From Gordionus sp. m RMFG-2023 (lineage: Eukaryota; Nematomorpha; Gordioida; Chordodea; Parachordodidae), in NCBI RefSeq assembly GCF_954871325.1, contig NC_088775.1:15043561-15107560 (forward strand): a DNA stretch of 64,000 bases. The letters run 5' to 3'. Under the pieces are notes generated by a model, which did no database searches, had not been told where the DNA came from, and worked only from the letters and a program-made list of their open reading frames with translations. Below, in pieces: positions 46,670 to 57,700 of this stretch. Every line of letters starts with the position of its first letter. The stretch's first letter is position 1. The translations under genes were made by a program, and so were the position numbers.

Positions 46670-48770
46670 ATATAATAGAATACAATAATATTCTTTGATG
46701 TACGAACAGCCCTCTCCGCCATCCCACTAGAGGACGGGTGATAAGCAGAAGTAAAAATATGTACTCTGTAAAAATATTTAAATTCATAAGACCTAAAAGC
46801 TGTCCATTATTTAATACCAAATTTACTGGAATAACCGAAACTAAAAATATTTGATTCAATTATAGATGGTATTAATGTTTTTATCCTTGATAGTCTTCAG
46901 CCATCGATAATACCCATCAATAATTATCAACCCGTAAAATTTTTAATTAGTATAAAAAAATCCATGTCAATTCGTTACCCGGGTTTATGCACCCAGTGAT
47001 TTTACCTAACTCTTGGTAATGTAAGTGCAGTAGTCAAGTATTACACCTTAACACTATTTCTTTAATATCTTTAATAACTCCTGGCTACTAAAAATATCTT
47101 TTAATCGTATTTATCATCCTGAATAAACCAACGTGCCCTTCATGTAATTCATTAGGTATATATTTTCTAAGTTTGCGGAATAATAATTTGACTTCCTTTA
47201 AACACACAATCATCTTTTATGTTTAAAACATTTACATGTGTTTTATACTCCTTAACTTCTTTATAATTACCATCTTTATACAACAATAATTCTTTAACTT
47301 TAATGAGCTCTGTGTCTACCATTCTAACTCTTTTAATTGTGTCCAAATCACTGATGAGATTTTGATAATTATTAACATCATCCACATTAAAAAAACCAAT
47401 GATATCTTCGTTAATTAATTTAAATAACATCAGGAATTATCTGATCTTTCCCCTTTCTATAATTTATGTTTTACCATATGTGGCCCAAATAAATAAACAG
47501 TTTATGATCTGTATAAATCTCAAAAATCCTATCATTTAAATATTCTCTCCATTTATTAACTGCCAATAATATTAACGAATCCATTTTTCTCAATAATCGA
47601 ATATTTTTTTCAGCACTTGACTATACTTTGGAAATGAAATTTTATTTTCACTGTGGTGTAAATAATACCCACATACTGGTGTAAATTTTAAAAACAATTA
47701 ATAATAAATATTATGCTCAAAATAATATTCCCCAAATATTTAGAATTCACAGTTAAAGATCAAATAAATAATGTTATAATTTTGTGGGCGTTTTTATTAA
47801 TTCTCTCATGATCATCTTTTTCAACATTGAACATTACTGCTCCCATACCCTTATTTGAAGAATCAGTCAAAATAAACAACTTTACCTCTATCATGTGCTA
47901 ATATAGGCCCATTACAGATTACACAATCTTTTTCTAATCTAACAAAAAGCGTACTTTTTCATTAATCTACCAATAAAAATGGTTCCCCTTCTTAAGCATA
48001 TCATATAATATGCCAATTTCAAAAAACCTGGAATAATTCATTAGTCCTAAGAAGGATTGTAACTCAACCTTATCTTTAAGTTCAGTCATTATACTAACCG
48101 GCTCAATTTTTGCTTTAATTGGCTGTTACGATGATAGATTTAAAATAAAAAAAAAATCAGGCCGAGGATGAACTAAAAAAGATGCTATTGATGGAATTAG
48201 CCATTATAAATGGAAACTTCAGGGATCCTAATTGCAAAAATATATATTCCGCTACTTTAAACAAGATAAGCTAGTATGTATTTTTGGTAAAAAATTTTAA
48301 TTAATATAATTATAATGAATTCAGATATCTTTAAATTTAATAAAAATTTACATTAAGTAACCCAAATACTTAATATTATTTTACCAAATTCACTCACTTT
48401 AATATTTCCTATCAAGCCAAATTTTATCATTCTTTCAAAACCTTATTCAATTAATATTATTTTTACCAAATTCACTCTCTTTAATATTTCCTATCATGCC
48501 AAATTCTATCATTCTTTCAAAACCTTATTCAATTTGCCACATGATCCTCAGTATCCTTACCAAAAATTAATAAATCATCTAAATAATAAATGACCCCATT
48601 TATGTCAGAAAATATTTCGTCCATTTTGGAAATATACAGTTGAAACTGTCAGCCCAAAATGTAACCTATTAATTAAATTAAAACGGACTTTTGTTAGTAG
48701 ACACCGTAAGAAATTTTGAGGTTTCCTTTTTCGTTTCTTTTGAATATTGCATAATTTAAAATAATCACAA
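46670..48770 (-). mobile_element. Fossil gypsy-type pol region, broken
   Basis: Remains of a second Ty3/gypsy-type element on minus. Recognisable parts: reverse transcriptase with a YLDD-type active-site region (about 48550-48620), a region between RNase H and integrase (47167-47430), the start of the integrase zinc finger (LHEGHVGLFRMI, about 47115-47150), and the end of the integrase core (AYHPSSSGMAERAVRTSK, about 46688-46745). No LTR pair could be assigned with confidence. It is heavily decayed with many breaks and looks older than the element at 2798-6641. Confidence 0.7.
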
Positions 48771-48875
48771 AAACTAAAGTAACTCCTCTAGAAAAGTAAT
48801 ATAAAATAAATTATACTCAAAAATTTACTAAAAAATTATATGAATTGAGTAGTAAGGCAAACTTAAATATCAATA

Positions 48876-48985
48876 AGACCGGATCGGACTAAAGACCGAT
48901 CTTGACAGCGGTCTTAAAAAAGACCGGCACCAATCGCCCCGGTTCCGACCTAAGATTGATAGGACCGGACCGTTGATCCTCATTA
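48876..48985. repeat. GACCGG-rich palindromic MITE fragment
   Basis: Alternating inverted words AAGACCGGATCGG, AAAGACCGATC, GCGGTCTT and AAGACCGGC. This resembles the subterminal style of the hAT MITEs in this window, but no full ends are seen. Confidence 0.45.
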
Positions 48986-49343
48986 ATTGCGTGTAATATA
49001 TGTTAGCAATGTTATTTTTCCAACTATAAATTATTTCTTGAACACCTTTTTTTTAATTTTAAAAATCTGATTTAACGGAAATGTATTCCAAGGTTTAGAA
49101 TGCCCACCTTAATTTTGTCGTAACTTTTGAGTCATTTATAATTTATATTAAAAATCGGAAAAATTAATATAAATTATATCAAATTTAAAAATTCATGAGA
49201 AAATTTTCTAAAAAGTACAGAGTAGGTTTTCTATATATGCTGAAATACATTTCAAGCAAAATCTTATTATTTTAAATTTAAAAAAACATTTTAAAAATGA
49301 TTTAAAATTGAAAATATAATACATTGACGCTAACATATATATT

Positions 49344-49931
49344 AAAGATTCGCAAATCCCGGCTTTTTAAAAAATTTAACGGGTCTGGAAATGTGTATAT
49401 AAAAAATTTTGGGCCGGGTCGGACATTTATTTCTAAATCTCTAATTTTTCGTAAAATTTTAACAAGCTCGGGCATTAAAATTTTTATATTTTATTGAATT
49501 TCAAGCAAATATTTTGATTGATACCTTTTGAAAATAAATAATATGATTATTTCTTTATATTTTAAGACTAATAAATATTAAATCTATAAATAATATAGTA
49601 AATTCACGAAAAATTTAAACTGGTTATTTATGATATGATCCAATTATAAATGCACAATAAAGATACCATTTATAAAACAGTTGTTGCATAAATAGATAGC
49701 TATAGAGTGGAGATATAAGAACCTTAATTGGCATTGGGATAAAAAATTAGATATAGGTATTAAAAATGTGATGGTAAGAAAATTCGTAAATTTAGGGGAG
49801 AATTTTTCGTAAAATAATAATGGGGCCGGGCCTGCATTTTCGTAATTTTTTTTATAAAATAGGGTCGGGCTGAGCAATCTTTTTGCAAAAATTTATAACG
49901 GTCCGAAGGGAGCAGGACTTTGTAAACCTCG
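49344..49931. repeat. Probable hAT-type MITE with GGGCCGGG-rich ends
   Basis: Ends AAGATTCGCAAATCCCGG (left) and CGAGGTTTACAAAGTCC (right, reverse complement) with subterminal GGGCCGGG and GGGTCGGGCTG words in opposite orientation. The flanks are TA-rich, so the target duplication is not decisive. Confidence 0.5.
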
Positions 49932-50026
49932 AATATATATAGCAATTATGTTATTGTAAAAAAAATTGGATTACATAATAAATCATTTAAATCTATAACT
50001 TTTAAAAATTTGTATATCCTATTAAT

Positions 50027-51179
50027 CAGAGTTTAGCGCGCTATCATTTTTGGTAGCTATAGCTAATAGCGGCTACTTTTTTTGTAATTATTTAATTTTT
50101 TAGCGCGCTACTTAGCTACTTTTAAAAAATATAATGAAGGTAAGTATAAACATGAAAATTTAAATATAATATCAGAATTAATTATAATTTTTATGATTTA
50201 TTATTTAATTTTGAAATTGAAAATTTTTAATTTGTATTATAAACCTAAATCACGTGTTAATAACTTAAAATGTCATCGCCTATGGATATCCAAATCGTTG
50301 CAATCAGACTGATATTAATGAAATGGAAGATACCAGGAAAGAAAATGTTCTTAATAACTATAATACAAATTTCCCATTCCCTAGATTTGAAAAATTTTTT
50401 AAAATATAAAAACCAAAACTGGTTTCAAATTTATTTGTTTAAAATGTAAAAAAAATATTTCCTCAAATCAATCCAGTAGCTATAACCTCAAGAAACACCT
50501 AAAGGTAAATTGTCATTTTTACATTCTAATAGTATTTATTTTATAAGACTATTCATGCCAATAGTTTTAAGGAAATGGTGAAACATCTAAATAATTTTGG
50601 TATAGGCGACTCTACATCCAAAAAGACTAATTCAATTCAAACCAAATTATTTAATAATACAAATGCCAATATTTTTCAGAAATTGGCTGATAGTTACTGT
50701 TGATTTTATAATTGATATAGTTCAGCCAATGTCCTTGGTTGATAATCCATCATTTACCATGATGATTAAGACTATCCCCTGGTACAACAGTTTTATGTCG
50801 CCAGGCAGATAACTTTAAAGTGGTGAAAGATGCTCTAATATAGTTATCAGATATATCATATATATGTACCACGGCAGATAGTTGGACACATAACAGAAGG
50901 TAAAAACTTATAAAATGTAATACCATAAATATTTATTTTTATTACATAAATTTTTATATAATCAAAACCAACTATATTTTAGTTTATGAATGTTGATTTT
51001 TATATATTTACTACACAATAATATTATAAGCAAAAAATAAAACAAATTTGTTTCTAAATTTTTTTTATAAAAAGTAGCTAAAGCTACTTTAAAAAAATAG
51101 TAGCTAATAGCACGCTACTTTTTTTGACAAATAGCAATAGAGGTAGTGCGCTACTTTTAAAAGTAGTTTAACAACTCTG
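50027..51179 (+). mobile_element. Decayed BED-hAT element with TAGCGCGCTA ends
   Basis: 1153 bp. The ends CAGAGTTTAGCGCGC (left) and CAGAGTTGTTAAACTAC (right, reverse complement) have 8-bp flanks CTATTAAT (50019-50026) and CCATTAAT (51180-51187), one mismatch. Subterminal AGTAGCTA and GCGCGCTA words abound. Plus-strand remnants: a BED finger (FPFPRFEKFF, then CLKCKKNISSNQ and YNLKKHLK, about 50370-50506), a pre-core region (VQPMSLVDNPSFTMMI, about 50720-50775) and ICTTADSWTHNRR (about 50862-50900), which ends at a GTAAAA donor-like site. Catalytic and C-terminal parts are gone. Confidence 0.82.
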
Positions 51180-51250
51180 CCATTAATTTCTTAGAAACTA
51201 ATAATATTTATAACTAGATAAAATTAATTCTTAAAATAACCAACATTAAA

Positions 51251-51499
51251 CCATTTCCAGGCAGGACGTTTTTTCAAAGCGATTTTCTAGGCATGCTTCC
51301 AGATATTTTTTTTATCTGTTTCCAAACAAAGGGTGATAATTTGTCGTATTAATTTTTTGCATAATAAAAAAATTTTTAAAAAAAGTTTATATAACCAACG
51401 ATTATTTGAGAAAAAAATTTCCTTTATTTGGCAGCAAATAAAAAAATTGCTGGAAACATGCATAGAAAATCTCTTTGAAAAAACGTTGTCTGGATATGG
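51251..51499. repeat. Palindromic MITE, about 250 bp
   Basis: About 80-bp inverted arms. GACGTTTTTTCAAAG then TTTTCTAGGCATGCTTCCAG on the left matches AACGTTTTTTCAAAG then TTTTCTATGCATGTTTCCAG on the right (reverse complement). The 60-codon open frame across it is a shadow. Confidence 0.75.
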
Positions 51500-52029
51500 C
51501 CTTATAGTAAAGTAAATAGTAAATAATTACTTGTATATGATATCGAAGATAACAAAAAAATTTGGATGATGACGTAATGTTAAATTTGTTTTATTTATTC
51601 GCGTTTATTTATTATTATTTAATTTGTATTATTTGTTTTATATATTCGCGTTAATTATAAATTTACAATAAACTTGTAAAAAAAATAATGTATAGTCTTG
51701 AAAAAATTATATAAAAAGAAATTGTTTTTATTATTATATAATTAAATCGATTTAAATTAAAAGAAACAAAATAAAGAAATTGAAAAAAACTAATTTGAGT
51801 TATTGATCTCCCATTAAAACAGAAATAGAAAAATAACTCAAATTATTGATCTCTCATCAAAACAAGATAAAAGAGTTCTATTAATATTAGAATCAGAGTT
51901 GTTATAACTAAAATATTAAAATAAGAGCAGTTAGAATTGTTATAATTTTAATAGATGATCTATCAAATCAATAAATAAAAAATTAGGCATGAGATTTAAC
52001 AATTAAATTGTATGTAAATCAAATGTTAA

Positions 52030-53190
52030 ATTATGACGTCAATGACTAAAAAAACGACTAATTTGGTCGACTAAAGCAACTAATTTCATCGACTAATTTG
52101 TTAACTAAGTTGATCTATTTAGTCGGCTTAGTCGACCAAATTAGTCGTCTGTTTAATCCACCCATTTAGTCAGTTTAATCGAATAATTTAGTCGTCTAAA
52201 TATACATTTTTAGACATACCGAACCTGCATCACTGTATAGACGGCGTTAGTGTTGTTAATCAACTTCTTCCGACTACTTGAGACATCAGAGAAGATGTAC
52301 AAAAGTAAAGTGACAATTGTCATAATCGTAATTTTAATCTTTTTTAAATTTTATTTAAAGCAATAGAGTAAAATTATAAGTTGTAAACATGTTAAATTAA
52401 AATTTAAATAAGGATTTACCATTGAAAAGTGACAATGAAGGTGTACCATAGAAAATTGATAATTCGATCATCGTTATATGGTACATCTTCACTGAAATTT
52501 TATCTTAACTTTCTATTTATTTTTACCTATTTACTATAAAAAAAATTTTAAAAAGTTCAAAAATAACAATTATAATTGTCACTTTTCTATGGTACATCTT
52601 TGAAATTTTATCTTAACATTTTTACAATATATATTTCTACCTATTTGCTTTAAAAAAATTCAATTAAAAAAATAACAATTATGGCAATTGTCACTTTTCT
52701 ATGGTACATTTTCACTGAAATTTTATCTTATCAACTTTCAATATTTATTTTTATCAATTTACTATAAAAAAAATTCAAAAATAACGATGATCGAATTATC
52801 AATTTTCTATGGTACATCTTCACAATTTTAATTTAACATGTTTGTTTTAAAAAAAATCAAAAAAGTTCACAAATAACGATAAAATTGTCACTTTCCAATG
52901 GTAAAGTAAATCCTCATTTAAATTTTAATTTAACATGTTTACAACTTATAATTTTACCCTATTGCTTCAAAAATAATATAAAAAAGATTAAAAATAACGA
53001 TTATGACAATTGTCACTTTACTTTTCTAAATCTCTAATATCTCAAGTAGTCGGAAGAACATTAACAAATTAACCCCGACTATACAATAATGCAGGTTCAC
53101 GCCTCATTAATTTAAATTATATTTAGACGACTAATTTAGTAAAGTTTTTAGTCGATTTACACGACTACGACCTCGACTAATTAACAACAC
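52030..53190. repeat. Fold-back element with TTAGTCGAC arms and a roughly 130-bp tandem array
   Basis: The arms (about 52030-52300 and 52990-53190) are inverted and rich in GACTAATTTAGTCG words. They share GAACCTGCAT and CTTCCGACTACTTGAG. Between them about five units of roughly 125-135 bp repeat the words TTTCTATGGTACATCTTCAC and AAAAATAACAATTATGGCAA. The right arm ends in TAGTGTTGTTAATTAGTCG on minus, like hAT ends. There is no coding frame. Confidence 0.7.
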
Positions 53191-54438
53191 TACTCGAGAC
53201 AGAAGGCAGAGAAAATTCTTAAAAATCCTGATTACATGGCTGGTTTCCTATATAATAACGTTTACATAATTTTATCCCTTTGAACAACATTATATCGAGA
53301 TTCTACTATATATCAAGTCTCACACACACACAAAATGATGATTAATAATATATTTGGCTTGGCTACATATGACCATGAGCAATCTTTTTAAAATAAATCA
53401 AATTTATTTCTAAATCAAAATTTTTATTATCGTGATTATGATTACTCAAGTCAGCAAAAATAAATGTAAATATATTTATTTTGATTAGCCTTGCAAATTT
53501 TAATTTATTTTTCCAGAAAATCCTTAAAAACCCGAATTATTCGTATCGAATGAATAGAAAATTATTCGATCATTGAATAATGCATTTTTATCCACTCAGG
53601 TCTGTTCCAGTTGAACAGTACTTCTATCTATATCTATTATTTTCAATATGATAGTATACCTTGGTATAATTTAAATTTATTTTATAAATATGGATTTTTT
53701 TCTATTTTGAATTTATAAAAAAAAAATTATTTATTTTTTAAAAAAAGTTATTTTTGACAAAAAATGGATACGGGAATAAACTAATTCTCAGGCGAGGATA
53801 TAACATGATATAAATATATCGCAGTGGTTTAGCAAATCTAAGTTTTTACTAAAATTATTAAAACTTAAATCACTCGTTTTAATAAAATATTTTGAAAGGT
53901 CTGATTTTACCAGAATAGTATTACACCCATTAAAACAAAAGAAATACAAATAAACTTATAAAAATTTCATTATGCGCGTTATAAATATTTTGATTCACAT
54001 AACCCCGACTATAATTCATCTTCACTTCGGAATGAATGGGCAGCATCTTAAAAGAAAATAAATAAAAATATTTTAATTGGGGTTTAAAATGTTTAGTTAG
54101 CAAATTTAATATTGATATATACTTTTGTAAATCAATTAAAGAAAAAAATATGGCGTCCCAAAGTTTTACAAACCTTTAGGTTAAATTTTGAAAATAGTTA
54201 CCAACTAATAAAATTTTCTTAGATATAATAAATACTATTCTAAACTGACGTAACTGTGTTATCGTTCGATACAAATCTGGTGACCTGCCATTTAGTTTTT
54301 TTAGAATTTCACTATTTATAAAAATTCATTTATATGGAAAACCAAAATGGTGTGTAACCGCCACCAGTTGATTTGTATTCAATGACCTTTAACTGCATTT
54401 TTAAAAATTTGTCAATGTGGGTAAATATTTTATATTAT
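53191..54438. other. Downstream of CRELD, no gene recognised
   Basis: A+T-rich sequence. It contains a small TCGAATA-type fragment at 53530-53580 related to the 12393-13292 element. Confidence 0.5.
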
Positions 54439-54734
54439 CTAGATACACCAATTAGTTTTTTTAAAACACCAACCATCGACAGGTTCCTGATGATCATTAA
54501 GATCGGACTCCTTGCATTCGTAAGATCCAGCTGTGTTATTACAAGTTTGTGTGGGAAAACAATCATGGATTCCTTCCTCGCATTCGTCGATGTCTTGACA
54601 TTCACCTATATCCACAGGGTTCAAGGAATCGAGAGATGAACTTAGAGAATTATTCAGCGAAAATCGATAGCCCTGGTTACAAAGAGTACAATTATTGGCA
54701 GAAATGATGCAACTATGGCAACTGGAATGACAGG
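54439..54734 (-). CDS. Creld: CRELD last exon: second furin-like repeat and EGF
   Basis: Two bases, 97 codons and a stop. It starts [20 protein letters not shown] and continues to [28 protein letters not shown] and a short tail ending NWCI. The final EGF has YEC with no following CxC cysteine, so one of the six usual cysteines is missing or displaced to GWC. The serine-rich loop after GYRF is longer than in vertebrates. Confidence 0.9.
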
Positions 54735-57700
54735 CTATAATCATATGAAAACAATAAATTAAAAGTTTAAGTTAGAATTGGCAGTTAGGTTTGAGTTCAA
54801 CTTTGAAAATTTATAAGTTATTAAATAATAATGTAATTATCAGATTTGATATATCAACACAGAAATTTACTACGAGGTGTGCTTAAACAATGAAAAACTT
54901 ATATAAAAAAATAAAACGTTATCTGATAAGTTTTCGTACATTTGGACAAACCAACATAAATGTTTGCGATTACTTAGAAATCTGCAAAATTTACCTCAAC
55001 CAAAATTCCCCACATCGTCTTATCGGTCATGATTGGAACTTTTAAATACAAATGAGATCGAATTCTACAAAGCTTAGATGGAAATTATATTTCATACAAC
55101 ACAATAAACTTAATACAGATTAAACTCAAAATTTGCGGCGATAACAATCCAGCATGTTTTAATCACTACCACTACCAAAAGTGTTTTTATATGCAACAAA
55201 TCCTATCTCATTAAGGCAATTTCAGTCAGGTAAGTATCAGCTACACGAAGTTAGTGGCATCGTGTATAAATTAAGAAAGCCACTTGAAATTTTTTTTTAA
55301 AAAATTTATAGATTTTTTTATACTTAATTTGCTTAATATTTTTTAGATATTTCCATTTTTCTTAGCTATTTTAGTGAACCCCGTCAAGTTGAAAAAAAAA
55401 CCTAGAACATTGCGCATTTTTTGTTTCGTTTTCCTCTAAAATTAAAGATATTAGACAATTCCGATGCTCATATTTATCTTTTTAAAAACTTGATCAATTC
55501 TTTCAAATAGTGTTCCCGTTTCGTTCCAAGTCCTGGAATGTATTAGATTATTCAATGAAAAGGTTAGAATTTAGTTACAAGATTAAACTCAATACCTTTA
55601 ATATATCAGTAGTCAATTTGCGGAATGCTGATAACATAAAGTAGCACATGTTGAAGTTCCAAAGTTGGCTTGTAGTAAAAAAAAATATATCGGTAGTGGA
55701 TTTGAAAAAAAAATTCCTAAAATCTATTCTACAATAACCCATATCAATATCTGCAACAATATAAAGACATATATTGCACCCATGGATTTAATATTATCAT
55801 CAAAAGTAACCCAGTAAATCTAGGAAAGCGTAATCTTATTGATTAGTGTAGAGTCATAAAGAATCACGAAAGCACAGTACAAGATATATCTTAAACTTCA
55901 ACAATATATCATATGTAAGACTATTAAATATTATCATTCTAAAACGAAAAGTCTCTGCAAGGTTACAAATTCAATAATTATTATACTATACTCATAATTT
56001 CTTAATGGTTCCCGAAAACTAAGAGGACCTAACTAATACTTGGAAGCGTATCTCTCAAGCCATATAGATATAAAGACCACCCCCCCCCCGCCATTACATT
56101 TACAATAACACTATATGAAATGGGATCTTTACTTAGGACAGTGAGAAGAAAAAAAGTTTTAGGAAAAAATTTATTAATCATGTATTATAATACTTGAGCA
56201 TTTATAAGAACCATAAAGATTAGAACAAAATTCGTCCGGCTTACAAATATTATCGTTTTGGCATTCGTCAATATCTATTAAATTAATAATAGTAAAAAAA
56301 AAAGAGTTGATTATGATTAATAAAATTGTTATTTTTAATAAATTAACTTTTTCAGGATATATATATATATATTTATTTAGTTTTATTTAAATATTATTTT
56401 ATAAAACTCCTGCTTTCCAAGCTCCTTTTTTTAAAAAGGTTGTCCTAGCCATTTCTAGAACATAAATTAAGACAAACCTAGGACGCAGCCATTATGTTTA
56501 TACATTTTTTTAGGGGCAGACCGAATAGGTATATCAAAATCTTAACTTTTGAGCATAAAATCTGCCAAAATAGACTCTTATAGGGAAGAGATGCCAGCAT
56601 TACTGCTCCCACTTCTCATCCCATTCTTTCTCTCTTCTTTCACCTACACCCACCACTATATATGTTCACTTCGTTCATTTCATTTGTTCACTTCATTTAC
56701 TTTATTTGGAATCAGGAGAATAGTCAACTTTTGGTAAATTAAATATACATGTTTGGGAACAGTAATAATTTTAACCTGTTCCCAAACATATATAATATGC
56801 GATTAATTACATCCACCTCACGTTTGATATAATGAACGATAAAAATTACTATATTTTTTAGTTTAAAGCTAATTTTTCCGGCTAAACCAAGTCTTCCGCC
56901 GAAAACTATTATTTTGGTCTCGGGGTTTTCCTTAAAACGATAGCAGTTCAAATTTGAAAGAAACTTATATAAATTAAAACGCCTTAATGTTAACTTATTT
57001 TCTCCGGGAGGTGCCTGAAGATTGAGCCAACATTTGGCCATTACCCAACTATAGCTGCCATTTAATTTAGGGCAACTTGAGCACGCCTTTGCAACTCCTA
57101 AAGGCTGGATCCATCAGCTGAACGATTTTTTAAATATGTTTGGGAAATTTTTCTATTATTATCATGAATAGAATTAAAAATAAAATTAATATTTTAATAG
57201 AGAAAATAAATTTCATAAAATTTTAAAATCGATCAGCTGTTAAATAGTGTCGGATAGCACTATGAATCCAATCTAGTGACTGCTATCTTTTTTTAAATAA
57301 ACTATAAATGAATACCATCGTACCTAAACAGACATTGTTTGGATCTGTCACGAACCCATTCGAGCATTTGTCACATTTGCCGGGACCGAATCCAGTACAA
57401 GTGTTATTACAAGAATCGTCACATTCTTTTTAATATATTTTTTTTCAAAATTATTGATATACTATAAAATTTATGTAGTAATTTTATAGCTGTAAGAGGA
57501 TTATAATAAAAGATTATGTGACTTTCGATATTTTACTTATTAAAATGGCGTCATTGAAAGAACTCTAACTGTAAACATGTGTGGTAAAGAATCGAAGACT
57601 AGGGCCAGGTCTACGAGATGACTCATTAGATTAATATATGGCCGCTAATTTAATAATTTTAAAAAAAGTCACATGATTTCTTATTTTGATATCCTTATAA

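Noticed and set aside
48150-48220. Plus-strand SGRG-TKKDAIDGISHYKWK-like stretch resembling a transposase helix-turn-helix linker
   Set aside because: Too short, with a stop inside and no neighbours; it lies in the decayed gypsy region and cannot be assigned.
56360-56378. AT dinucleotide run
   Set aside because: Ordinary microsatellite in an intron.
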